A stretch of DNA of 64,000 bases from Marinomonas vulgaris (GTDB lineage: Bacteria > Pseudomonadota > Gammaproteobacteria > Pseudomonadales > Marinomonadaceae): the NCBI RefSeq assembly GCF_018145875.1, contig NZ_JAGSSV010000007.1, positions 1-64,000 on the forward strand, read 5' to 3'. The stretch's first letter is position 1. Each line of letters starts with the position of its first letter. A model generated the notes under the pieces. The model had not been told where the DNA came from and ran no database searches. It saw nothing but the letters and a program-made list of their open reading frames with translations. Below are positions 1 to 8,441 of this stretch, one piece after another. A program made the position numbers and the translations under genes.

Positions 1-92
1 GAGTTGATGTGACATGGTCAGGCTCGAAGGTTAAAAATGAATTGTCTCATGCGCGGGACTTATTCGCATCTTCCCTAAGCACCAAGGGTTAG
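1..92 (+). CDS. Possible 3' end of an upstream gene (partial)
   Basis: A frame open from base 3 ends at TAG (90-92), four bases before the convergent stop of the next gene. It encodes about 29 residues ending SSLSTKG. The tight convergent spacing fits the end of a gene that starts outside the window, but the stretch is too short to assign to a family and could be chance. Confidence 0.3.
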   Translation, partial: VDVTWSGSKVKNELSHARDLFASSLSTKG

Positions 93-95
93 GTT

Positions 96-902
96 TTAAA
101 ACCCACTCGGCTGGTCGATTAGGTCGGCGGTAGACAGTAGGTGTTGTTCGTTTAGGTAGTTCAGTAGCTCTGTGTTGACGTCGTGTTGAATGTTGGGCAG
201 CCCTTGGTTACCAAAGATGCGATTGATTTCAATCACGTAAGGCACAGAGCCGACCATGGCGATGTCGAATCCGGCGTGGTTGATGTCCAAAGATTCGGCC
301 AGGAAGGTCACAAGGTCTTGCGCTTCTTTGGGAATCAAGGCAACTTCCACCTGACCACCTTGGCTGATGTTGTTATGGAAGCCATTGTCCGACTGCAAAC
401 GCCAGTAACCACTGACAATTTTATTGCCCACCCAAATAACGCGCATGTCCCGGTCAATCGGTAAATATTCTTGTGCGTACAGCACGTCGGTTTTTTCTAT
501 GTAGTCGCGCCATTGGCCGATGGTGTCGATTAAAAACACCCCATTGCCCATGCTACTACGCGGGATTTTTGCCACAAAAGGCGTGGCCATTTCGTCCCAA
601 ATACGCTCCGCTTCGTAGGGTGTGTTGGCGGCGATCAAGGTGTACGGATGTTGCTGCGGCGCTATGGTGTTGAAAGTGCGTGTCATCTCGATTTTGTCAT
701 GGCCAATCAGGTAAGAAGCCATGCTTGGAAAAATGCGTTTCTTGAGGCCGCAAGTCAGCGCAGTCAGTTGCCAGTATTGGGGAAACAACAGCCAATCTGC
801 CTCTCTAATTTCCTCTAAATGATCGTACATGGATTCGGGTTTTATGTAGCGAACTTGAGGCAAATGGAGGGTTCTGAGGGCGTCAAACGAGATGATTTTC
901 AT
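96..902 (-). CDS. RimK-like ATP-grasp domain protein
   Basis: This 268-residue protein resembles the ATP-grasp superfamily (RimK / glutathione-synthetase-like), whose members use ATP to ligate a carboxylate to an amine or thiol. Visible features are a lysine-containing strand (FVAKIPRSSMGNGVFL, about residues 108-123), the QEYLPIDRDMRVIWVG segment typical of the central ATP-grasp fold, and the metal-binding C-terminal IEINRIFGNQG with Glu and Asn. The N-terminal region is short and divergent, so the substrate cannot be named. The start is the ATG at 902; no strong ribosome binding site is visible. It lies downstream of rarD on the same strand with a hairpin between them. Confidence 0.75.
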   Translation of the reverse strand: MKIISFDALRTLHLPQVRYIKPESMYDHLEEIREADWLLFPQYWQLTALTCGLKKRIFPSMASYLIGHDKIEMTRTFNTIAPQQHPYTLIAANTPYEAERIWDEMATPFVAKIPRSSMGNGVFLIDTIGQWRDYIEKTDVLYAQEYLPIDRDMRVIWVGNKIVSGYWRLQSDNGFHNNISQGGQVEVALIPKEAQDLVTFLAESLDINHAGFDIAMVGSVPYVIEINRIFGNQGLPNIQHDVNTELLNYLNEQHLLSTADLIDQPSGF

Positions 903-918
903 AGGTTATAATCAATAG

Positions 919-950
919 CGAAACAGGCCGCGATTGTGGGGCCTGTTTCG
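919..950 (-). other. Hairpin between rarD and the ATP-grasp gene
   Basis: Perfect 11-bp inverted repeat CGAAACAGGCC (919-929) / GGCCTGTTTCG (940-950), loop of 10. On the minus strand the T-run precedes rather than follows the stem, so it is not a classical terminator for rarD. It lies in the leader of the ATP-grasp gene and could be an RNA-processing or attenuation element. Confidence 0.45.
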
Positions 951-983
951 AAAAAAAGAAACTGTTTTTTGCTTAAATTATCA

Positions 984-1880
984 TCACTGTTGCAGGGTAT
1001 TGTGGGTTTTACGCAAGCGACGAACCGAGTCGAAAATCAGCATCGCTAAGGCCGACCAAATCAACACAAAGGTAGTGAGTTTTTCTGAACTGAGGGGCTC
1101 GTCGTAAAGGAAAACCGCTAGGAAAAACATCCCCGTTGGGCCTATGTACTGGAAGAAGCCAAGCGTCACCATGCTGACACGATTGGCCGCCGCTGCGAAA
1201 CACATGAGCGGCACCATGGTCACTGGCCCAGCGGCAAACAATAACCAGTTAACGCTGGCGCTGTTGCCAAAAATATTCGAGGTTGGAGACGGGCTGAGAG
1301 TCAAATACATCAAGGCAAATGGCAACATGATGGCGGTTTCAATGGCCATGCCGGTAAAGCTATCGACCGCTATTTTCTTACGTACCAAGCCATAAAAGGC
1401 AAAAGTCATAGAGAGCGATAAGGCGACCCACGGGAGCGAACCAAATTGTATGATTTCAAACACCACGGCACAAAAGCACAGTAATACCGCGGTTTTACGA
1501 ATGGTATCGAGCTTTTCCTTAAAGAAAATTACCCCCAATAAGATACTGATTAAGGGGTTAATGTAATAACCCAAACTGGCGCTGAGCATTTGGTTGTTTT
1601 GCACCGCCCAAATAAAGGTGCCCCAGTTAAAACCAATCAGCAAAGTAGACACCAGCATAGCGGCCAAAATTTTAGGGGCTTTTAAGACAGTGACCAGCGC
1701 CTTGGTGTAGCGCAAAATGAAAATCAGCGCCAACACCAATAAAAACGACCAGATAACACGATGAGCCAGAATTTCCTGAGCGGGAACAAACGACATCTCT
1801 TTAAAATAAATAGGCGCAATGGCCCATAAGGTAAAGGCAGTCAGGGCATAAAGAACGCCGCTTTTTGAAGAAGTTTGCAT
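984..1880 (-). CDS. rarD: RarD-type EamA/DMT permease
   Basis: A hydrophobic inner-membrane protein of about 298 residues with roughly ten membrane segments, matching the RarD branch of the drug/metabolite transporter superfamily. The opening ALTAFTLWAIAPIYFKEM and the HRVIWS motif are characteristic. RarD was named in chloramphenicol-sensitivity work, but its physiological substrate is unknown. I use the ATG at 1880 (MQTSSKSG) rather than an ATG three codons earlier, because AGGA sits eight bases upstream of it. It is divergent from the FMN-riboswitch-controlled DMT gene; the two are distant paralogues by fold only. Confidence 0.85.
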   Translation of the reverse strand: MQTSSKSGVLYALTAFTLWAIAPIYFKEMSFVPAQEILAHRVIWSFLLVLALIFILRYTKALVTVLKAPKILAAMLVSTLLIGFNWGTFIWAVQNNQMLSASLGYYINPLISILLGVIFFKEKLDTIRKTAVLLCFCAVVFEIIQFGSLPWVALSLSMTFAFYGLVRKKIAVDSFTGMAIETAIMLPFALMYLTLSPSPTSNIFGNSASVNWLLFAAGPVTMVPLMCFAAAANRVSMVTLGFFQYIGPTGMFFLAVFLYDEPLSSEKLTTFVLIWSALAMLIFDSVRRLRKTHNTLQQ

Positions 1881-2043
1881 GACAATCATCCTAGCTGATC
1901 AAGAATTTTTATTGGTTGCAGAGTGTAGCTTAATACTGGGTAAACGGTCAGATTTTTTGCGTTATTAATGACTCCTAAAGGCCGGTTAATTATTGCCTCA
2001 GAAAGGGGATGGGTTTAGAGTTAGCTACGTAAATTTACATTAA

Positions 2044-2221
2044 TCGAACTTCGGGGCGGGGCGAAATTCCCCACCGGCGGTATTTTTTCTTGGGTGACAG
2101 CATCCAGTTAAACAGCCCGCGAGCGCCTTGTTACGTTTCTTATGATTTTGAAACTACAAGGGTCAGCAGATCTGGTGAGAAGCCAGAGCCGACGGTTACA
2201 GTCCGGATGATAGAAGATCGA
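2044..2221 (+). promoter_or_regulatory. FMN riboswitch (RFN element)
   Basis: Near-canonical RFN element. The P1 closing stem pairs 2044-2052 with 2213-2221 with one mismatch. Conserved blocks are GGGCGGGGCGAAATTCCCC (2054-2072) followed by ACCGGCGGT, then AGCCCGCGAGCGCC (2113-2126), then GGTCAGCAGA, TGGTGAGAAGCCAGAGCCGA and CAGTCCGGATGA up to 2210. This aptamer binds flavin mononucleotide and represses downstream flavin genes. Here it precedes a DMT transporter rather than ribB, which identifies that gene as flavin-related. Confidence 0.95.
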
Positions 2222-2230
2222 CCAAGTTTT

Positions 2231-2268
2231 AATGCTCCTAGCAATGGGGCGTTCATGTGTGCTTTTTT
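2231..2268 (+). terminator. Putative expression platform of the FMN riboswitch
   Basis: AATGCTCC (2231-2238) can pair with GGGGCGTT (2246-2253), allowing G-T pairs, and six T follow at 2263-2268, ten bases after the stem. A second pairing, ACCAAG (2221-2226) with CTTGGT (2279-2284), encloses this hairpin and borders the aptamer. The CTCC at 2235-2238 is also complementary to the GGAG ribosome binding site at 2323-2326. Either termination or ribosome-site masking is possible; the sequence does not decide between them. Confidence 0.4.
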
Positions 2269-2335
2269 AAGTGCGGCGCTTGGTACTATTCGTTCTCATC
2301 ACCCCTGTGCATCTTATTGATTGGAGAAATTCAAG

Positions 2336-3265
2336 ATGGCAGGAACATTCTTTATTATGATCGCGTGTTTTACGTGGGCACTGGATACCTTAATCCGTTA
2401 CCCGCTGTTAGGCGCCGGTTATTCGACCTTGCAAATCGTTCTTATCGAACATCTTACCCTAGTGCTATTTATTAGCCCTATGTTGTGGCGGTATCGCCAT
2501 GTTTATCGTCATATGTCGATCAGTGGCTTTTCCTGTCTATTTTTTATCGGCGGGATTGGCTCGGCCATGGGTACCTTGGCGTTTACCGAAGCGTTTCAGT
2601 ATTTAAACCCTACCGTGGTGATTTTGCTGCAAAAGCTGCAACCGATTGTGGCTATTTTATTGGCTTATTGGCTGTTAAAAGAGCGCATCGAAGGGCATTT
2701 TCTACAATGGGCGGCGGTGATTTTATTCGGCAGCTTTGTAATGATGTGGCCGGATTTACGCCAACTCGGCGACACCCAATGGCATTATTCGAGTGACACC
2801 GCGAGCCTACTCAAAGGCTATGGTTATACCTTAATTGCCGTGATTGCCTGGGGGGCGGCGACCGTATGCGGTAAGTACTTGTCTCATCAGCACATGCCAG
2901 CGAACGCCATTATGTCCGGTCGCTTTGTTGCGGGTCTATTGGTGCTCTTGCCCATGGCCTTGGCTCAATCCGACAGCTTATCCATGATGACATCAGTAGA
3001 CTTGAGCCTTGTGGTCGTCATGGCCTTGCTCAGTGGTTTTATTGGCATGTGGTTTTACTACCAAGGCTTGAAAACCGTTCCTGCGCAACTGGCGACCTTG
3101 GCCGAATTGTCCTTTCCCGTCTTCGCTGCCGTGATCAACTGGGTTTTCCTCGACATGGGCTTGACTGGCTATCAAATCATCGGCGGCATGATGCTGATAC
3201 TCGGCAACATCGGCCTGCGTATGAAAGAACTGAGACAAAACGACCTAACCCCCGTGACGCAGTAA
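2336..3265 (+). CDS. ribN: RibN-type riboflavin importer (DMT superfamily)
   Basis: A protein of 309 residues with about ten membrane helices arranged as two EamA repeats. By position it belongs with RibN, a DMT-family riboflavin uptake protein described in rhizobia and Vibrio that is typically under an FMN riboswitch. The aptamer directly upstream is the strongest evidence for function; the protein alone would only be called EamA. I use the ATG at 2336 (MAGTFFIMIACFTW), with GGAG nine bases upstream, rather than the in-frame TTG at 2321. FMN repression would match uptake to flavin demand. No terminator is evident before the convergent toxin-antitoxin pair. Confidence 0.82.
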   Translation: MAGTFFIMIACFTWALDTLIRYPLLGAGYSTLQIVLIEHLTLVLFISPMLWRYRHVYRHMSISGFSCLFFIGGIGSAMGTLAFTEAFQYLNPTVVILLQKLQPIVAILLAYWLLKERIEGHFLQWAAVILFGSFVMMWPDLRQLGDTQWHYSSDTASLLKGYGYTLIAVIAWGAATVCGKYLSHQHMPANAIMSGRFVAGLLVLLPMALAQSDSLSMMTSVDLSLVVVMALLSGFIGMWFYYQGLKTVPAQLATLAELSFPVFAAVINWVFLDMGLTGYQIIGGMMLILGNIGLRMKELRQNDLTPVTQ

Positions 3266-3302
3266 AAAAGCGCTTGAAGAGTTATGTGCACTATAAAATT
3301 AA

Positions 3303-3587
3303 CTAGCTTGAGTGAATTTTTTGTGCGGCGAGCGTTAATTCGAAACCACAAGCATGGGCATATTTTGACAGCGTAGACCAGCTAGGGTTTGCGTTGCCTT
3401 TTTCTAAGCGACTGATGTTGCTTTTTTGAGTATGCATTTTTTCGGCTACCTGTTGCTGTGTGAGGCCGGCTTTGATGCGCATACTAATAAGTTGATCAAT
3501 GAAGTTAAATTCGTTTTCGAGCTTCTCATATTCAGATCTCACTTCGGGGTTTTCAAAGGCGCGTTGTTTCAGGGCTTGAAGACTCAT
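3303..3587 (-). CDS. higA: HigA-like XRE-family antitoxin
   Basis: A 94-residue helix-turn-helix protein of the Cro/CI type. The HTH is about residues 39-63 (AGLTQQQVAEKMHTQKSNIS followed by RLEKG). It follows the toxin gene with a 4-base ATGA overlap, the reversed order typical of HigBA systems. In that family the antitoxin binds the toxin and represses the operon through its HTH; the operator candidate is the palindrome at 3919-3942. Nothing appears truncated. Confidence 0.85.
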   Translation of the reverse strand: MSLQALKQRAFENPEVRSEYEKLENEFNFIDQLISMRIKAGLTQQQVAEKMHTQKSNISRLEKGNANPSWSTLSKYAHACGFELTLAAQKIHSS

Positions 3588-3904
3588 TGTTGAACCTCTT
3601 TTTGTCTTTCGCGAGCTAGTTTGAGCTCATGCTTTGGTGTTTTTTGAGATTTCTTGATAAATACATGCAGTACATAGATACGATTGCCTTTGAGGTAGCA
3701 AAATAAGCCTCGTCCAATGCCTTCCTTGGCTTTTGCTCTTATTTCAAATAGACCGTCGCCCATAGCTTCTGTGTGTGGTGGACCTAAATTCGCGCCATGC
3801 TTTTCCATTAATTCGAGTAGTTTAATCATCCGTGCCTGAATTTTAGGGGGCATACTAAGGAGTTGATCCTCAACACCACCGTAAAAATCTATTTTCCAGT
3901 TCAT
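3584..3904 (-). CDS. higB: HigB/RelE-like type II toxin
   Basis: A 106-residue basic protein of the RelE/HigB (phage Gp49-like) superfamily, expected to act as an mRNA interferase on ribosomes. The features seen are MNWKIDFYGGVEDQLLSMP at the start, LFEIRAKAKEGIGRGLFCY in the core strands, and the HVFIKKSQKTPKHELKLA tail in which Lys and His residues are typical of the family. It is first in a two-gene operon and overlaps the antitoxin by four bases. Translation starts at the ATG at 3904. Toxicity is inferred from the family. Confidence 0.85.
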   Translation of the reverse strand: MNWKIDFYGGVEDQLLSMPPKIQARMIKLLELMEKHGANLGPPHTEAMGDGLFEIRAKAKEGIGRGLFCYLKGNRIYVLHVFIKKSQKTPKHELKLARERQKEVQQ

Positions 3905-3918
3905 AGGAATCCCTTCAT

Positions 3919-3942
3919 AAAGTTATCTTTAATGATAACTTT
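3919..3942 (-). promoter_or_regulatory. Putative higBA operator
   Basis: A perfect 9-bp inverted repeat, AAAGTTATC (3919-3927) and GATAACTTT (3934-3942), with a 6-base spacer. It lies 15 bases upstream of the toxin start, where autoregulating antitoxins bind. No other palindrome of this quality is visible in the 238-base gap up to 4142. Confidence 0.6.
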
Positions 3943-4142
3943 TATTGTTCTTTTTGTCTAATATTTGATCTATTAGATGGTTTACTTTTGCCTTCTTGCT
4001 AACTTCTTTTTTTATTGCGCAAATGGTGGCTTCGAGCGGGTGTTTTTGCTTTAGAATGGCGTTAGTTTGTCCGTAAGGTCAGTTTTTAAGTGCATCTCCT
4101 TGTGTTGATGGCTTAATAAGTTTGTTTTTTTAAGGAAGCCTG

Positions 4143-5348
4143 ATGCCTGATTCCCCTGCTTTTTCAACAGCGGTTGCGCCGAGAACTCAATGGTTAGAAG
4201 TGATTTTGCTGTGGATTGCAGGTATTTCTGCGGCCATGCAATTTGCCAAGTTTTCGGTGTCGTTCGATGCTTTGTTGTCCCATTACGAGATGGGTGCCAC
4301 GTCTACCGGAGCGGCGTTGTCGGCGGTGGGATTGGCGGGGCTAATCTTCGGCGTTTCAGCCGGCATGATTGCCAGCCGCATTGGTTATTTGAAAGTCTTG
4401 GTCGGTGCTTTGTTGTTGGGCGGTGTTTTGTCTTTGATTCAATCTACTTTGCCGCCTTTTAATTTGTTGTTCATAACGCGAATGCTGGAAGGCTTTTCTC
4501 AATTAGGTGTGGTTGTCGCAGCGCCGACCTTAATCGCGAAGTTGAGTGCGCCTCAGCATAGGTCGTTAACCATGGGCTTATGGGGGACGTTTTTTGGTGT
4601 CGCGTTTGCCGTGAGTGGTTGGATTGGTAAAGGGTTATTGGATAATTTGGGATTGCAGTCGGTGTTTTTTGGCCATGGTCTGCTCATTATGACCATGGGC
4701 GTGGTGCTGTTTTTCATTCTGAAAAACAATGCTGTGTTAGATCTGGTGCCGATAACAGGTGTGCAAGAAGGGTTTTTCAAGCAAATGTTGCAAGTGTATC
4801 GTAACCCTCGCAGCTTGTTACCAAGCTGCGTGTTTCTGTTTTACACCTGTACCTTGGTATCGGTTTTAACCTATGTGCCTGGTTTAGTCGGTGACTCTTC
4901 GCTGCAAAAGTGGATGCTGATCGTGCTGCCCTTGGTGAGTACATGCGGCACTTTCTTAGCCGGAGCGATTGCTCAATACGCGATGAAACCGCAGCGACTG
5001 GCGGTGTTGGCGTATTCGGGCATTGCGCTCAGTGTGTTGGTATTGGCGGTGATGCGCGATCTAGCGCCGGTGTTTTTTATCGCTGTGGCGGCCATGGTGT
5101 TGTTTTTGGGCATGGTGTCTGGCTCGTCATTGGCGATGATTCCGACCTTGGCGCGTAGCCCGAGCGAACAAGCCCAAAGTTACGGTTTATTGGCACAGTT
5201 CGGTAATTTAGGCGGCACGATAGGGCCGCCAGCGTTCGCCACCGTCATTACCCTGTATGGATTGTCGGGTCTTGTTGGGTTGGTGTTGTGCGTGTGTGTA
5301 TGTGGTTTGTTTTTTAGTTTTTTATCTGGCCGTGTAAAAAGTGTTTGA
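4143..5348 (+). CDS. MFS permease
   Basis: A 401-residue protein with about twelve hydrophobic segments, fitting the major facilitator superfamily. The loop between helices 2 and 3 (AGMIASRIGYLKVLV) and the RMLEGFSQLG region of helix 4 match the MFS signature. The start is well supported, with AAGGA a short distance upstream of the ATG at 4143. No catabolic neighbour identifies a substrate: it stands between higBA and the reductase-fusion operon. Cyanate/nitrate-type and general efflux roles are both possible. Confidence 0.8.
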   Translation: MPDSPAFSTAVAPRTQWLEVILLWIAGISAAMQFAKFSVSFDALLSHYEMGATSTGAALSAVGLAGLIFGVSAGMIASRIGYLKVLVGALLLGGVLSLIQSTLPPFNLLFITRMLEGFSQLGVVVAAPTLIAKLSAPQHRSLTMGLWGTFFGVAFAVSGWIGKGLLDNLGLQSVFFGHGLLIMTMGVVLFFILKNNAVLDLVPITGVQEGFFKQMLQVYRNPRSLLPSCVFLFYTCTLVSVLTYVPGLVGDSSLQKWMLIVLPLVSTCGTFLAGAIAQYAMKPQRLAVLAYSGIALSVLVLAVMRDLAPVFFIAVAAMVLFLGMVSGSSLAMIPTLARSPSEQAQSYGLLAQFGNLGGTIGPPAFATVITLYGLSGLVGLVLCVCVCGLFFSFLSGRVKSV

Positions 5349-5448
5349 TCGAGTGTAATAATCTCGGCCTTAGCGGAGTCTAACCTTTATACAGTAAATA
5401 AATGAGTCAATTAGTCTTGAGTTGAAAAACTCTGTTGGAGCGTTAGTA

Positions 5449-7599
5449 ATGAAAAAGTCGGGTTTATTAATCGTCATTGCGGCACTCATTGTAGGTTTTT
5501 TCTACTTTGATTTGCATCAATTGTTAACGCTGGAAGGCCTAAAGTCTGGCCTGGATCAGTTTGAAGCGTGGCGTACAGAGAGCCCGGTTTTGGTTGGCGG
5601 TGCGTTCTTAGTGTTGTACGTGATTGTGACGGCGCTGTCTTTGCCGGGTGCGGCGATTATGACCTTGGCCGCGGGCGCTTTGTTTGGCTTAGGTTGGGGT
5701 TTGCTGATCGTGTCGTTTGCCAGCACCATAGGCGCGACCTTGGCGTTTTTGGTAGCGCGTTACTTGTTGCAGGAAACGGTACAAAAGCGCTTTGGTGATC
5801 GCCTAAAAGCCATCAACGAAGGCGTTGAAAAAGAAGGCGCTTTTTATCTGTTTACCCTGCGGTTGGTACCGTTGTTTCCTTTCTTCTTGATCAACTTATT
5901 GATGGGCTTAACTACGATTCGTGCGGTGACTTTTTACTGGGCGAGTCAATTGGGCATGTTGGCGGGCACCTTGGTGTTTGTAAACGCAGGCACGCAACTT
6001 GGGCAACTTGAAAGCTTGTCAGGGATTTTGTCGCCGTCTTTGCTTTTCTCCTTTGTGTTGCTCGGAGTATTCCCTTTATTGGCGAAAAAACTGCTTAACG
6101 TCATCAAGGCGCGTCGCGTTTACAAAGGCTTCACCAAGCCAAAAACGTTTGACCGTAATCTTATCGTGATCGGCGGCGGTGCGGGTGGTTTAGTGAGTGC
6201 TTACATTGCGGCGGCGGTAAAAGCCAAGGTGACCTTGGTGGAAGCCCATAAAATGGGCGGCGACTGCTTAAACTACGGCTGTATTCCCAGCAAAGCCTTG
6301 ATCAAAAGTGCCAAAGTCGCTCAGCAAATGCGCCATGCCGAACATTATGGTTTAGACAGCGCAGAGCCGACGTTTTCGTTCAAAAAAGTCATGGCGCGGA
6401 TTCATGACGTGATCAGCAAAATTGAGCCGCACGACAGCGTTGAGCGTTACACCAAGCTGGGTGTGGATGTAGTGCAAGGCTACGCGACCATCGTCGATCC
6501 TTGGACGGTAGAAATTAAGCTAAACGACGGTGGCACCCAGCGTCTTACCGCGCGCAGCATTATTCTAGCCACCGGTGCGCGTCCGTTTGTGCCGGATTTA
6601 CCGGGCTTGAACGACGTGGGTTATTACACCAGCGACACCTTGTGGGAAGAGTTTGCCAAGTTCGATGCGCCACCAAAGCGTCTTGTGGTGTTGGGCGGTG
6701 GGCCGATCGGTTCCGAATTGGCGCAGAGTTTTGCGCGACTAGGGTCGAACGTCACCCAAGTGGAGCGTTCTGAGCGCATCATGGTGCGAGAAGACGAAGA
6801 AGTCTCGGCGTTGGTACAAGAAAGCATGAGATCGGACGGGGTGACGATTTTGACCTCACATAACGCCATTCGCTGTGAAAAAGACGGCGACGTGAAACGC
6901 TTAATCGTCGAGAAAGACGGTGTGGAAAGCGTGATCGAATTTGATGCTTTATTGTGTGCGGTAGGCCGCCAAGCGCGCCTTGAAGGCTATGGTTTGGAAA
7001 ACATTGGTGTGGAAACCAAACGCACCATAGTGACCAACGATTATCTTGAAACCTTGTTTCCGAATATTTTTGCTGTCGGCGACGTGGCGGGGCCTTATCA
7101 GTTTACTCACGTAGCGGCGCATCAAGCCTGGTTTGCGTCGGTTAACGCCTTGTTTGGCACCTTTAAAAAATTCCGTGCTGACTATCGGGTGATTCCATGG
7201 GCGACTTTCGTCGACCCAGAAGTGGCGCGAGTGGGCTTGAGCGAGCAAGAAGCAAAAGAGCAAGGCATTGCCTACGAAATGGTTCGTTACGGTCTTGATG
7301 ACCTTGACCGCGCCATTGCCGAAAGTGCCGACAAAGGCTTTGTGAAAGTGTTAACCGTGCCGGGTAAGGATAAGATTTTGGGCGTGACCATTGTTGGTGA
7401 GCATTCTGGTGAGTTATTGGCGGAATTTGTACTGGCGATGAAACACGGTCTGGGCTTGAACAAAATTCTTGGCACCATTCATACTTATCCAACTTGGGCA
7501 GAATCGAACAAGTATGCGGCGGGCGAGTGGAAACGTGCCCATACGCCAGTGCGCATTTTGGCTTGGATCGAAAAATACCACACATGGCGTCGAGGTTAA
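5449..7599 (+). CDS. TVP38/DedA-like membrane domain fused to FAD disulfide reductase
   Basis: A two-part protein of 716 residues. About residues 1-215 form a TVP38/TMEM64 (SNARE-associated, DedA-like) membrane domain, with FYLFTLRLVPLFPFFLINLL as the family hallmark. About residues 235-695 are a class I pyridine-nucleotide disulfide reductase related to mercuric reductase and dihydrolipoamide dehydrogenase: FAD motif GGGAGG, redox pair CLNYGC (Cys273 and Cys278), NAD(P) motif GGGPIGSELAQ, FAD motif FAVGDVAG, and the C-terminal HTYPTWAE catalytic His/Glu. I start at ATG 5449 with GGAG nine bases upstream instead of an earlier TTG. It leads a likely operon with DUF547 and TauE genes. The electron acceptor is unknown; no HMA metal-binding domain or C-terminal Cys pair for mercury is seen. 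Confidence 0.87.
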   Translation: MKKSGLLIVIAALIVGFFYFDLHQLLTLEGLKSGLDQFEAWRTESPVLVGGAFLVLYVIVTALSLPGAAIMTLAAGALFGLGWGLLIVSFASTIGATLAFLVARYLLQETVQKRFGDRLKAINEGVEKEGAFYLFTLRLVPLFPFFLINLLMGLTTIRAVTFYWASQLGMLAGTLVFVNAGTQLGQLESLSGILSPSLLFSFVLLGVFPLLAKKLLNVIKARRVYKGFTKPKTFDRNLIVIGGGAGGLVSAYIAAAVKAKVTLVEAHKMGGDCLNYGCIPSKALIKSAKVAQQMRHAEHYGLDSAEPTFSFKKVMARIHDVISKIEPHDSVERYTKLGVDVVQGYATIVDPWTVEIKLNDGGTQRLTARSIILATGARPFVPDLPGLNDVGYYTSDTLWEEFAKFDAPPKRLVVLGGGPIGSELAQSFARLGSNVTQVERSERIMVREDEEVSALVQESMRSDGVTILTSHNAIRCEKDGDVKRLIVEKDGVESVIEFDALLCAVGRQARLEGYGLENIGVETKRTIVTNDYLETLFPNIFAVGDVAGPYQFTHVAAHQAWFASVNALFGTFKKFRADYRVIPWATFVDPEVARVGLSEQEAKEQGIAYEMVRYGLDDLDRAIAESADKGFVKVLTVPGKDKILGVTIVGEHSGELLAEFVLAMKHGLGLNKILGTIHTYPTWAESNKYAAGEWKRAHTPVRILAWIEKYHTWRRG

Positions 7600-7605
7600 T
7601 ATCCT

Positions 7606-8409
7606 ATGAAAAACTGGTTGATGACCTTAGTGGCACTGATTGGATTACAAAGCACCTTGGTCAGCGCGGCAAACGCGTTTGATCATTCTACTTGGAATGC
7701 TTTATTGCAGCAGCATGTGTATTTGATTGATGGCGGTAAAGCCAGCCAGGTGGATTATCAAGGCTTTGATGACGACCAAGCCGCGTTAGATGGCTACTTG
7801 GCGTCGTTGAGCGCCGTCAGTCAGTCACAATTCGACGCTTGGAACAAAGACGAGCAATTGGCGTTTTTGATCAACGCTTACAATGCCTACACGGTAGAAT
7901 TGATCCTGACAAAATGGCCGGATTTGGACTCGATCAAAGATCTAGGGAGCTTTTTTAGCTCCCCATGGAGCAAGGAGTTTGTGCCATTACTGGGCGAAAA
8001 ACGCTCGCTGGATAACCTAGAACACACCTTGATTCGCGGCTCAGATCGCTACCAAGATCCGCGCATTCATTTTGCCGTAAACTGCGCCAGCATTGGCTGT
8101 CCGGCGCTCGCGAATCAGGCTTTTGATGCCGATAATCTAGACGCTTTGCTAGAGACACAAACCAAGCTGTTTTTGTCAGACAGCAGCCGTAATCGTTTGA
8201 ATGGCGACATACTAGAACTTTCTTCTATATTTAAATGGTACCGTGAGGACTTTGAAAAAGGCTGGAAAGGCTACCAGTCTTTAGAGGCGTTTTTGAGTGA
8301 CTATTCCAGCGCTTTGTCATTAAATACCCGTGCAAGCGAGCGACTAGAAAAACAGACGTTCGACATCAAATTTTTAGACTACGACTGGGCGTTAAACAAA
8401 ACACCATAA
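7606..8409 (+). CDS. Exported DUF547 protein
   Basis: A 267-residue protein with an N-terminal signal peptide (hydrophobic core LMTLVALIGLQSTLVSA, likely cleaved after ANA). The remainder is a DUF547 domain: LAFLINAYNAYTVELIL, DPRIHFAVNCASIGCPAL and the later FKWYREDFEKGW are its conserved blocks. It has conserved Cys and His residues, but no biochemical role is established to my knowledge. It starts six bases after the fusion-reductase stop, so it is almost certainly co-transcribed and may act in the same periplasmic redox or envelope process. Confidence 0.85.
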   Translation: MKNWLMTLVALIGLQSTLVSAANAFDHSTWNALLQQHVYLIDGGKASQVDYQGFDDDQAALDGYLASLSAVSQSQFDAWNKDEQLAFLINAYNAYTVELILTKWPDLDSIKDLGSFFSSPWSKEFVPLLGEKRSLDNLEHTLIRGSDRYQDPRIHFAVNCASIGCPALANQAFDADNLDALLETQTKLFLSDSSRNRLNGDILELSSIFKWYREDFEKGWKGYQSLEAFLSDYSSALSLNTRASERLEKQTFDIKFLDYDWALNKTP

Positions 8410-8441
8410 TGCTCAGTGATGGCAGCCGTTAGGGGAAATCA

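Noticed and set aside
2090..2320. Open reading frame of 76 codons starting inside the riboswitch
   Set aside because: It runs over the RFN aptamer and its expression platform, which explain the sequence; no ribosome site.
5449..7599. Mercuric reductase merA
   Set aside because: The reductase core is similar, but there is no N-terminal metal-binding domain, no C-terminal Cys pair and no mer genes nearby.
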